Source: Rosettibacter sp037481715
Lineage (GTDB): Bacteria; Bacteroidota; Ignavibacteria; Ignavibacteriales; Melioribacteraceae
DNA: 64,000 nt
NCBI GenBank assembly: GCA_037481715.1
Contig: JBBFLD010000002.1
Coordinates: 248,001-312,000 of the forward strand
Direction of reading: 5' to 3'
Under the pieces are notes generated by a model. The model had not been told where the DNA came from. It was given only the letters and a program-made list of their open reading frames with translations, and made no database searches. The position numbers and the translations under genes were made by a program. Of this stretch, positions 53,219-61,065 are shown piece by piece; position 1 is the stretch's first letter, and each line of letters starts with the position of its first letter.

Positions 53219-53914
53219 TTATTTGATTAATATCATCTTCTTATTTTGATTTGCTTTGTTTGCCATTAATCTGTAAACATATATCCCACTCGATAAATTA
53301 CTTCCATCAAATTCTGCTTCATAGTATCCTGCTTTCTTATTTTCTTCAACAAGTGTTTTTATCTCTCGTCCTAATATGTCATATACTTTTATTTGAACTC
53401 TCCCTTCTTCCGGTATCTGATAACCTATTCTCGTTATCGGATTAAATGGATTTGGATAGTTCTGTTCTAATTTATATTCTTTTGGTGCTTCTACTTCTAT
53501 CTTTATTATCTTTTCTTCTATTATTCCTTTATCATTACTTATCTCTAATTTTATCTCTTCTTCTTTGTTTATATCTGCTTTTTTATCTATAGAAAATTTG
53601 ATTAACGCTAATGCTTCGCCTTTGCTTGCTATCTCTTCTATTTCATTTTGCATCTCTTCTATTTTTATCCATTCTGGTTTAGTTGCTATCTCTACTCTTA
53701 CTTCTTGCAGTTTTTCTTCTGTCTCATTTGCTATGCTTAATTCTATTATGTTCCCCTTGCTTCCAAATGGAATCTTATAAACCGACTGTGAGTAAATATC
53801 TGAACTTAATAGAATTAGCAGTATAGCTATGCATGGAATAATGGAATATTGTGGCAAAGCCATCCCCCTTGGGAAGAATACTGGAATGATGGGGGTGTGT
53901 CTTTCTTTTTTCAT
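53219..53914 (-). CDS. Secreted protein with T9SS type A sorting domain
   Basis: 231 residues. The C-terminal 85 residues are a type A sorting domain: YKLEQNYPNPFNPITRIGYQIPEEG, YDILGREIKTLVEE, GYYEAEFDG, LSSGIYVYRLMA. It is cleaved after export by the T9SS. The central part is a charged beta-domain without known motif (about residues 45-140). The SD AAGGAGGTGCT supports the ATG at 53914. This gives 20 odd residues (HTPIIPVFFPRGMALPQYS) before the hydrophobic signal core, encoded by a GGAATA-type repeat segment. Confidence 0.82.
   Translation of the reverse strand: MKKERHTPIIPVFFPRGMALPQYSIIPCIAILLILLSSDIYSQSVYKIPFGSKGNIIELSIANETEEKLQEVRVEIATKPEWIKIEEMQNEIEEIASKGEALALIKFSIDKKADINKEEEIKLEISNDKGIIEEKIIKIEVEAPKEYKLEQNYPNPFNPITRIGYQIPEEGRVQIKVYDILGREIKTLVEENKKAGYYEAEFDGSNLSSGIYVYRLMANKANQNKKMILIK
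53834..53900. repeat. GGAATA-type repeat segment inside a signal-peptide coding region
   Basis: GGAATAATGGAATATTG at 53834-53850 and GGAATGATGGGGG at 53883-53895 flank AAGCCATCCCCCTTGGGAAG. This pattern resembles short intergenic repeats. Here it falls in the 5' coding part of the sorting-domain gene and alters its N-terminus. Confidence 0.45.
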
Positions 53915-53982
53915 AGCACCTCCTTAGGCTTTCCCTAAAAAATTTATACATTACTTAAAAAAATTGCTTTTTTCTTTTAATT

Positions 53983-55023
53983 CTATTTATTCTTTTCTTC
54001 TTTCCTTATCTTTTTTACTTTATCTGGTAATTTTTCAACCAAATATTCTGTATTATATTTTAACAATGCATATGCTTCGCTGCTCATCCTTACCCCTTTC
54101 TTCCCTCTCTTCTCTTCTTCCTGACTTCGTTTCCATATCTTCTCTATTTTACTTAATAACTTCTCAAGTTCTTTTTTAGCTTTCAGAGAATCTTCTTTTT
54201 CTATCAATATTTTTGCTCTCTCTAATCTCTTTATTATGTTTTTTACTATTCCGTCTTCCGGTTTCTCATCTTCGTCACAATCTTCATCTCTCCCTTCTCT
54301 TCTTGGGTCCTTCCCTAACCAACCAATATCTCCACTCTGTTGTGTGTATGATATTAAGGTATCTATTAGTGCTTCTGTATTAAAAGGAACTGGTAAGGAT
54401 ACAGGTACTACAGTTGTTCTCTTTACATGATTTGAAGGGAATACCTCCAATTTTGCAATTTCTTTTTCAAGGTGTTCTGGTGGTGGGCCATGTCTATATG
54501 AAAGTATGGGCGCTAATCCTTGAAAGTATGCAGCTCCAATACCTGGTATACCGTTGCTACCTAACGCAAATCCTCCTTTTTTCCACCCTGGCTCTAAGCC
54601 CTGATTACCATACCAACTCCATATCCTATTCATATATTCATGTTTATCATCAAACCCTTGTCGTTTTCTACCTAACCATTTTTGTGTTGATTTTTCCATT
54701 ACATCAACTTTTTTACCAAATTGTATTCTAAAAACGATCAAATTCTGTTTACTTTTGATTCCATTTTCAATCTCATAATTATATATATACATACTACTAT
54801 CTTTCTTAAAATCTACCCATGCTCTTACACTTGGCTCTATCTTTGTTGCAGGCACAAAAATTTCTGTAACCAATGAATCTCTTTCACCTGTCTCCAAGTT
54901 TTCTCGCATATATTGTATTATGTAATTTCCTGTTGACGAATCATATATTAACGTATCCTGTTGAGCCTTTATAATCATAGTTACGCTGTATAATATGATT
55001 ATATTAAAAATTATTTTATTCAT
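53983..55023 (-). CDS. Secreted protein with C-terminal FIMAH-like helical module
   Basis: About 346 residues. AGGAG lies 7 nt before the ATG at 55023, which is preferred over the ATG seven codons upstream; the signal peptide MNKIIFNIIILYSVTMIIKA follows. The middle (about residues 30-200) is a beta-rich domain of unknown type. At about 205-225 the segment ALIDTLISYTQQSGDIGWLG starts a module that ends in a helical hairpin region, SEAYALLKYNTEYLVEKLP, resembling FIMAH domains of surface proteins. The same module occurs in the HEAT protein at 57.8-59.0 kb. An acidic DEDCDEDEKPEDG linker lies inside it. Function unknown. Confidence 0.7.
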   Translation of the reverse strand: MNKIIFNIIILYSVTMIIKAQQDTLIYDSSTGNYIIQYMRENLETGERDSLVTEIFVPATKIEPSVRAWVDFKKDSSMYIYNYEIENGIKSKQNLIVFRIQFGKKVDVMEKSTQKWLGRKRQGFDDKHEYMNRIWSWYGNQGLEPGWKKGGFALGSNGIPGIGAAYFQGLAPILSYRHGPPPEHLEKEIAKLEVFPSNHVKRTTVVPVSLPVPFNTEALIDTLISYTQQSGDIGWLGKDPRREGRDEDCDEDEKPEDGIVKNIIKRLERAKILIEKEDSLKAKKELEKLLSKIEKIWKRSQEEEKRGKKGVRMSSEAYALLKYNTEYLVEKLPDKVKKIRKEEKNK

Positions 55024-55040
55024 TTTAATTCTCCTATTTT

Positions 55041-56438
55041 TCATCTTCTATTTATATCCCAAAAGTATAGATGCCAGTGTTCATTATTTCTACCAGGATA
55101 TTCTAAGTTAACTTTATACACTCCATAATCTTCAGCAATGCTTTTAAATACTGGTATAACATTATTATCATATTTGCCATTCCTATTAATATCAACTATA
55201 AGTATATCACCTTTATCATATTCATCATTTCTATTCCTGTCAATAAACCTATCTCCTGGCATATTTGTACTTCTCACATCTACATCCAATCCTACTCGAT
55301 GATATGTGTGTGAGCCTTTCCATTGACCATTTATATCAAACTTACCTCCATTTGATAAACTTATATCATTTATTGCTAATAATGATAAATTGGGAAATAT
55401 TCTTCTATATTCTTTAGCTATGTTTTCAATGTTTTTTATAACATTAGGTGTTCCCCAATGATTATTATCTTTATCCATACACTCCGTTGGTATTTCTCTA
55501 TCACTCGGTCCATGATGATTACATGTGCCCCCAATTTTTACATAATATGGACTTTCTGGTAACAATTCTAATCCCTCTACTCTTACGGTTAACTTTGCCT
55601 CTGTTTCTTTTCCACTTCCTGCTATCTTTGCTATTATCTTCTCTATTCCTCCAAATTCACTTGCTGTATATTCCGTTTCATATACTCCATTTTCATCTGT
55701 CTTTCCTACTGTGATATTATCCTTAAACTTGCCTGCAGGTCTATTACCTCTGTGATCATGCCCACCACTCCCTTCTTCTGCTTCTGCTCTTAATTCAATT
55801 CCTATATCTTTTATTCCTTTTTCACTCCTTGTAACTTTTACCTTCACTTTTGTTTTATTATTCCCTCCAGTCCCTAATGGTCTTACTTCCTCTGGTTCTA
55901 AAATTATTTCTATCTTCTTATCCGCCTCTTTTATTGTTATCTTAGTATTCCCTTCTATTTCTTTCCCTTCATATATAATCGTTGCTGTTATTGTTGCTAT
56001 ACCTTTTATTTCTTCATTCCCCATTAACTTTAATCTCTCTTTGTTATTTATCTTAATCAATGCATTTGGACTTTGAATCGTATTATTTGCTATATATTTA
56101 ACTTCTCCGTTCTTTATCTCTTCGGCTCTTACTGTTATTGTCTGTCCACTATTATTTCTACTTTCTAATCTTCCTAATCTTGACCCTTCTTCATCTAATG
56201 TTAATGTAATTTCTGTGTCATCTGATATCGTTATTTCTTCTCCTTCTTTGTTTATTAACCTTACTTTTATTCTACTTTTTTCTCCTGTCTCTATTGTATC
56301 TGGACTGGCATTAACTTCTAATTTTATTAGATTCTTTTTTACTATTAATATTTTTCCTATTCCTTCCAATATTTTTTCATTACTCTGTGTTACTACTCGT
56401 TCTTTTGTCTTTTTATTTATTGGTTGACTCTTCCCCAA
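55041..56438 (-). CDS. C-terminal half of an Ig-like / M15-type peptidase gene cut by an amber codon
   Basis: 465 residues from a TTG at 56438, but the same frame runs back without a stop to the TAG at 56565-56567, and the first ATG is 180 codons after it. There is no signal peptide or start with an SD, so this is probably the distal part of the gene at 56565-57704. It has two or more Ig-like beta domains (about residues 40-300). The C-terminal metallopeptidase domain has GSHTYHRVGLDVDVRS and NEHWHLYFW, zinc-ligand motifs of M15/MepA-type murein endopeptidases. EF-like loops (DRNRNDEYDKGD, DINRNGKYDNN) lie between them. It could act on peptidoglycan outside the cell if exported. Confidence 0.7.
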   Translation of the reverse strand: MGKSQPINKKTKERVVTQSNEKILEGIGKILIVKKNLIKLEVNASPDTIETGEKSRIKVRLINKEGEEITISDDTEITLTLDEEGSRLGRLESRNNSGQTITVRAEEIKNGEVKYIANNTIQSPNALIKINNKERLKLMGNEEIKGIATITATIIYEGKEIEGNTKITIKEADKKIEIILEPEEVRPLGTGGNNKTKVKVKVTRSEKGIKDIGIELRAEAEEGSGGHDHRGNRPAGKFKDNITVGKTDENGVYETEYTASEFGGIEKIIAKIAGSGKETEAKLTVRVEGLELLPESPYYVKIGGTCNHHGPSDREIPTECMDKDNNHWGTPNVIKNIENIAKEYRRIFPNLSLLAINDISLSNGGKFDINGQWKGSHTYHRVGLDVDVRSTNMPGDRFIDRNRNDEYDKGDILIVDINRNGKYDNNVIPVFKSIAEDYGVYKVNLEYPGRNNEHWHLYFWDINRR

Positions 56439-56564
56439 TAATATCCCTCTTGCTGTCGATGCATATATTTCTACTTCTACTGTGTCTTTCGGTATTTCTT
56501 CCTCTGCTATAAATCTAAATCCCTGTCTTACATAATAAAAATAATCCTCCCTCCTATTTTCACT

Positions 56565-56567
56565 CTA
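56565..56567 (-). other. In-frame TAG splitting the peptidase gene
   Basis: The upstream frame ends in DLYS-TAG; the next codons (SENRREDYFYYV...) continue the same frame for 507 codons. The interrupted domain matches the preceding repeat in the protein (IEILEGSEYGNLYD and later GLYFITEEGE versus VEIIRGYRYGDLYS-stop and later GFRFIAEEE), so the stop falls inside a domain. TAG is a normal stop for birA in this window, which argues against general recoding. Confidence 0.85.
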
Positions 56568-57704
56568 TGAATATAAATCTCCATATCTATAACCCCTTAT
56601 TATTTCCACATTAAATAATTCATCCTCATCAAATCCCTTTATCTCTCCTTCTTCTGTCCTCTCTTTCAATATTATTTCCGTACTCTCCCCAGGTCTTATT
56701 ACATTCTTCTCAAATATTATTTCTATGCCAGCTGGTGGATTTGGATTGTGTTTTATGTAAAATTCTGCTATCACCTCCTTCGGCATTATATCTTCTGACA
56801 TTGTGCTCATCCTTATTCTAACTTTCCCTCCTTCTTCAGGATTTTCTCCTTCTTCTGTAATAAAGTATAACCCTTTTCTTATTTCCTTATATGTTAATGA
56901 TGAACTACTGCCAAGATAATTATTTCCTGCATCATACAAATTACCATACTCTGAGCCTTCTAAAATTTCTATGTAAAACATTTCATCATCATAGATTCTG
57001 CTCCCATTATAAATACAAAATATTTCTTCTACTGGACATTCATTCCGTGAACTTATAATATCAACTATGTTTTCTTCTCCATGCATTATTGTGTCCCTTG
57101 ATACTGTCGCATAAATAGTATGTGTGGCTTTTTTGATATGTGTGTGGACTACTATTCTGCTTCCTCGACTTTCTACTGTATATATTACTTCTTCTTCCTC
57201 TGTAGGTATTTCTCCAAATACTATTGTATAATCATAGTGATACATTGATACATAATATGGATTTTTATCACAATCAATGAATTTTATGCCCTCGTCTATT
57301 ACATTCCCCTCTGAGTCTTTTGCCATTAGGTCTCTCCCCAGCACTGTAATCTCGTTGTATATTATCTGAGGTGGGTTCTCATATTCATTAAAATATTCCC
57401 GCATGAAATAACAATATTCTGCACCCTGTATAATTCTAAATGTGTAATATTCATTTTCTTCTATTACATAATTACCTATATTTTGTCTTCCCGGATGAAG
57501 TGGATATTTCGAATCTGTCCATACATATTGAAGGTAATTTATACCATCTATATATGGATTAATTCTGTCGCATGGCATGTATCTGGTTTTTTGTTGTGTC
57601 GTGTTAAATGAATTCTTTGTAACTCTTACTTTTTCTTTTATTACTGTTTGAGAGTAACTTAAGGAGGTTAATAAAATTAGAAATAATATCAGTTTACTCT
57701 TCAT
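56565..57704 (-). CDS. N-terminal half of the split Ig-like / peptidase gene
   Basis: 379 residues with a signal peptide (MKSKLILFLILLTSLSYSQ). It carries beta-sandwich segments with repeated PxGIEIIFEKNVIRPGESTEI-like Ig/invasin strand patterns; two copies of the domain are visible at about residues 195-310 and 315-379. The last domain is cut by the TAG at its middle. If read through, the full product would be about 886 residues with Ig-like domains and a C-terminal peptidase. AGGG lies 8 nt before the ATG. It is either a decayed gene or a readthrough arrangement. Confidence 0.75.
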   Translation of the reverse strand: MKSKLILFLILLTSLSYSQTVIKEKVRVTKNSFNTTQQKTRYMPCDRINPYIDGINYLQYVWTDSKYPLHPGRQNIGNYVIEENEYYTFRIIQGAEYCYFMREYFNEYENPPQIIYNEITVLGRDLMAKDSEGNVIDEGIKFIDCDKNPYYVSMYHYDYTIVFGEIPTEEEEVIYTVESRGSRIVVHTHIKKATHTIYATVSRDTIMHGEENIVDIISSRNECPVEEIFCIYNGSRIYDDEMFYIEILEGSEYGNLYDAGNNYLGSSSSLTYKEIRKGLYFITEEGENPEEGGKVRIRMSTMSEDIMPKEVIAEFYIKHNPNPPAGIEIIFEKNVIRPGESTEIILKERTEEGEIKGFDEDELFNVEIIRGYRYGDLYS

Positions 57705-57792
57705 ATATTTGCCCTCATATGTAAACTATAATTACATTTTTAATATAATTACCCCAAGATTGTCAAGAAAAATTTTTATGTTACAAATTTTT

Positions 57793-58983
57793 TCACACTT
57801 TAAGTCTTTCTCTCAAATAAACTGAATAATAATATAAAAACCTGTATGCATCTTCATTTATCCATGCTAAGCTTTTCACTGTATTTATCCAATTCTCATA
57901 TGCCTGAAGTATTATCTCTGCACTTGCTGGGTAACCCATTTGTATCATCATCTTTGCATTGTTAAGCTGGTAATAATTTATGTCTCGAACCCAGTAATAT
58001 TGTATCCAGCCTAAATTATAACATTGATTATTGTAGCTGATTAGACTGTCTATCATTGTTAATGGGGTTTCAGTGCTGTCGGGTTTTTTGGGTTTGTAAT
58101 CTAAAAACCCTAAATTAATTAATGTTTTTTTTACCTCTTCACTAAATGTATTGTACCTGTTTTTAATAAAATTATAATTCTCTGGTGAAGAATAATACCT
58201 TAAAATTCTCCATATTATTACTTCTTTAGTTAAGTCATAATTTTCTTTATCAACCCTTTCTTTGTAAAAATCTAACACTTGCTTATTCTTATATTTTTTC
58301 AATATTCTTCCAATAACATAATCTCTTACTATTCTTGATGTATCATTTGCTGCGACATCAAGAACTAATGTTAAATTAGTATCCTTATATATTTCCTGAT
58401 ATTTTTCAATGTAAGGTCCTATTTTAAGAGGATCAAAACCACTTTTAATTATTTTTTCAAAATATGGTTTAACCCTTTCTTTGTATTCCTCTTTCTTTGC
58501 CAGTTCTAAAAGCGGAGGAACAAAATGTACAGACCATAAATTATATGGATATTCCATTGATAATTTATTTAAATAATCAAAATACAATCCAACATAGTCA
58601 TAGTTTGAAAATTGAAATAATATTTCAAACGCTTTCATAGCACCTGAGATCTCAACACCATACATATTTCGTTTTTGTTTACCAATTCTTATACTGTCTA
58701 TGTATTCTTTTGCAATATTTTTCACATTTGGTGATCCAAGTTCATAAAGAGCGATCAAAAAGTATTTCCTATTATATTCACTATTTTGTCTAAAAAAATA
58801 TTGCTCAAGGAGTGGAATCGCCTCCACAACCTTATATTCTCTTATTGAGTCTATTACACTATCATATGTATCTTCATTTATTCTGTTTAATAATTTTTGT
58901 TTGGCTTCTTCTGAAAGAGTTTGGGAGTACAACAAATTAAATAAAAATACGTTTATCAATATTAGCTTTACTAAGTTTTTCAT
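57793..58983 (-). CDS. Secreted HEAT-repeat protein with FIMAH-like C-terminus
   Basis: 396 residues with a signal peptide (MKNLVKLILINVFLFNLLYSQT). Residues about 25-290 are helical hairpins of HEAT type (KVVEAIPLLEQYFF, NRKYFLIALYELGSPNVKNIAKEYI, RIVRDYVIGRILKKY). After about residue 305, TMIDSLISYNNQCYNLGWI aligns with the ALIDTLISYTQQSGDIGWLG segment of the 53.98 kb protein. Its tail INEDAYRFLYYYSVYLRERL matches the same module end. The SD AGGAG sits 8 nt before ATG. No catalytic motif is visible; a binding or scaffold role is likely. Confidence 0.72.
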   Translation of the reverse strand: MKNLVKLILINVFLFNLLYSQTLSEEAKQKLLNRINEDTYDSVIDSIREYKVVEAIPLLEQYFFRQNSEYNRKYFLIALYELGSPNVKNIAKEYIDSIRIGKQKRNMYGVEISGAMKAFEILFQFSNYDYVGLYFDYLNKLSMEYPYNLWSVHFVPPLLELAKKEEYKERVKPYFEKIIKSGFDPLKIGPYIEKYQEIYKDTNLTLVLDVAANDTSRIVRDYVIGRILKKYKNKQVLDFYKERVDKENYDLTKEVIIWRILRYYSSPENYNFIKNRYNTFSEEVKKTLINLGFLDYKPKKPDSTETPLTMIDSLISYNNQCYNLGWIQYYWVRDINYYQLNNAKMMIQMGYPASAEIILQAYENWINTVKSLAWINEDAYRFLYYYSVYLRERLKV

Positions 58984-58994
58984 AATCTACTCTC

Positions 58995-59225
58995 CTACTC
59001 TATAATGTAAAAATTATCAAAGAACTTCTCATTTTTAATCTCAGGGAATAGTTCAATTATTTTATCCTGATAAGGTTTGATGTAATGTCTTAATGAATAA
59101 TTTATCTCAAACTCACCACTTTTTAGAGTTTGAAAATTTTCATGTAATTTTTTTCTTAACAATTCATTTACTTCTCTATAAAATTTTCTTCCAGAAATAA
59201 TTACTGAATCAACATTATCATAATT
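58995..59225 (-). pseudogene. Start-less 3' remnant of a gene upstream of the cassette
   Basis: An open frame of about 76 codons ends in TAG at 58995-58997 and reads DNVDSVIISGRKFYREVNEL..., then FEINYSLRHYIKPYQDKI and FFDNFYIIE. It opens at a TGA at 59226-59228 and has no ATG, GTG or SD at its start. The VIISGRKFYRE type of strand-helix resembles amidohydrolase C-termini (tentative). It ends 12 nt before the next gene's ATG and overlaps no terminator. It looks like what is left of a gene lost at a rearrangement boundary. Confidence 0.55.
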
Positions 59226-59336
59226 TCAGAATTAAAGAAAAAATAATTTCATCCTCAGATATATCGTTTAGAAATTAAATTGCCCTATGATGGAAAATGA
59301 AGTTTTGTAATTAAATTTTGAGATAAGATTTATTAA

Positions 59337-59363
59337 AAAGGCTGACCACCTCTGTCAGCCTTT
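59337..59363 (-). terminator. Intrinsic terminator after pntB
   Basis: AAAGGCTGAC and GTCAGCCTTT form a 10-bp stem with a 7-nt loop; on the minus strand it is followed by TTAATAAATC, and on the plus strand by TTAATC. It stands directly after the pntB stop. Confidence 0.85.
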
Positions 59364-59368
59364 AATCA

Positions 59369-60763
59369 TTAATAATTTTTTATTTCATGAACTAACTTTG
59401 TTATTGCATCTTTAGCATCGCCAAAATACATGAGTGCATTTGGATAGAAAAATAATTCGTTGTCAATGCCTGCATAACCAACATTTAATGACCTTTTATT
59501 TATTACTACTGTTTTTGCATAATCAACATTTAAAATTGGCATTCCATAAATTGGACTATTTTTATCATGACGAGCTGCTGGATTTACAACATCATTAGCT
59601 CCAACAACAAAAGCTATATCTGTGTTTGGGAAGTCGTCATTAATTTCTTCCATAGCAAGCATTTTATCATAAGGAATATTTGCTTCTGCAAGCAGAACAT
59701 TCATGTGGCCTGGCATTCTGCCTGCTACTGGATGAATTGCAAATCGAACTTTTTTACCTTTGGCTTCAAGGGCATTTACTAAATCGCGCACTGCATGTTG
59801 TGCTTGTGCAACTGCCATTCCATATCCTGGAACAATAATTATTGATTCAGCTGCATCGAATATCATTGCTAATTCTTCAGCATCAACAGATTTTACCTGT
59901 CCTTTTTGAGCAGCTGTTGAAACTGCCGGACCAGCAGAACCAGCAGATTCCCATCCACCTAATACTACATTCATCAAAGAGCGATTCATTCCTTTACACA
60001 TAATATTTGTAAGAATAATTCCAGAAGCACCAACCAATGCACCAGCAATGATTAACTCATTGTTCTGAAGAACAAATCCTGTAGCAGAAGCAGCCAATCC
60101 AGAATACGAGTTTAACAAAGAAATTGCAACCGGCATATCAGCTCCTCCAATTGGAAGAACCAGCAGCACACCAAGAATAAGAGAAATAATTCCTATTGAA
60201 ATAATTAACCATTGGAGAGAAGGATTCAACACAAAATAAATTCCTCCCCCAAGTACAGATAATAACAAAAATGCATTTAATGGATGCTGCATTGGATAAC
60301 GAACAACTTTTCCTGTAACCAATCCTTGCAATTTACCAAATGCAATTAAAGAACCTGTGAATGTAACAGCTCCAATTAAAATACTTAAAACAATTGTAAT
60401 GCTTGTTTGATAATCATAATTGAATTGTGGAAAGTTTACAATTTTATAATATTCTGAAAAAGCAACGAGCATAGAAGCACCGCCGCCAAATCCATTTAAT
60501 AATCCAACCATTTGAGGCATTCCTGTCATAGGAACTTTTAATGCCATCCAAGTTCCAGCTGCTGCCCCAATTACAAAACCCAATAAAATCCATTCGTATG
60601 TTAATACATGCTGGTCAAGCAAAGTAGCAACAATTGCTATAAACATTCCTAATGCTGAAAGGAAATTTCCATTACGTGCAGTTTTGGGAGATGCTAATTT
60701 TTTTATACCAAATATGAAAAGAACAGACGAAATTAAGTATGAAATTTCTATTATTAACTTCAT
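59369..60763 (-). CDS. pntB: NAD(P) transhydrogenase subunit beta
   Basis: 464-residue membrane protein: about nine hydrophobic helices (residues 5-265), then the NADP(H)-binding domain III (about 290-460). Key segments are IVPGYGMAVAQAQHAVRDLVNALEAKG, HPVAGRMPGHMNVLLAEA and IAFVVGANDVVNPAARHDKNSPIYGMP. It uses the proton gradient to drive NADH plus NADP+ to NADPH. Together with the two PntA parts this forms the split transhydrogenase typical of many bacteria. Confidence 0.96.
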   Translation of the reverse strand: MKLIIEISYLISSVLFIFGIKKLASPKTARNGNFLSALGMFIAIVATLLDQHVLTYEWILLGFVIGAAAGTWMALKVPMTGMPQMVGLLNGFGGGASMLVAFSEYYKIVNFPQFNYDYQTSITIVLSILIGAVTFTGSLIAFGKLQGLVTGKVVRYPMQHPLNAFLLLSVLGGGIYFVLNPSLQWLIISIGIISLILGVLLVLPIGGADMPVAISLLNSYSGLAASATGFVLQNNELIIAGALVGASGIILTNIMCKGMNRSLMNVVLGGWESAGSAGPAVSTAAQKGQVKSVDAEELAMIFDAAESIIIVPGYGMAVAQAQHAVRDLVNALEAKGKKVRFAIHPVAGRMPGHMNVLLAEANIPYDKMLAMEEINDDFPNTDIAFVVGANDVVNPAARHDKNSPIYGMPILNVDYAKTVVINKRSLNVGYAGIDNELFFYPNALMYFGDAKDAITKLVHEIKNY

Positions 60764-60771
60764 ATTTTAAC

Positions 60772-61056
60772 TCACTTTTTTTTGAACATTTTTAACATTC
60801 TATCTGTAACTAAAAAACCACCAACTACATTTATTGTAGCAAATATCATTGCTATTAAGCCAAGAATTGTGCTAATCGTAAATTCATGCAAGCCTGCACT
60901 TAAAATTGCTCCAACTATAGTTATGCCAGAAATTGCGTTTGAACCAGACATTAGAGGAGTATGAAGTGTTGGTGGAACTTTTGTAATTAATTCGAAGCCA
61001 ACAAATATGGCTAACACAAAAACATAAATTAACATTAGAATTCCTACGCCATCCAT
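60772..61056 (-). CDS. pntAB: NAD(P) transhydrogenase subunit alpha part 2
   Basis: 94 residues with three membrane helices, corresponding to the membrane segment of full-length PntA (ELITKVPPTLHTPLMSGSNAISGI is the conserved signature). It sits between the soluble alpha part 1 and the beta gene with 8-9-nt gaps, so all three are co-translated. Confidence 0.95.
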   Translation of the reverse strand: MDGVGILMLIYVFVLAIFVGFELITKVPPTLHTPLMSGSNAISGITIVGAILSAGLHEFTISTILGLIAMIFATINVVGGFLVTDRMLKMFKKK

Positions 61057-61065
61057 TTGAACCTC

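Noticed and set aside
55041..57704. Genome-wide reassignment of TAG as a sense codon
   Set aside because: birA ends in TAG in this window, so TAG functions as an ordinary stop here. A local mutation or readthrough is more likely.
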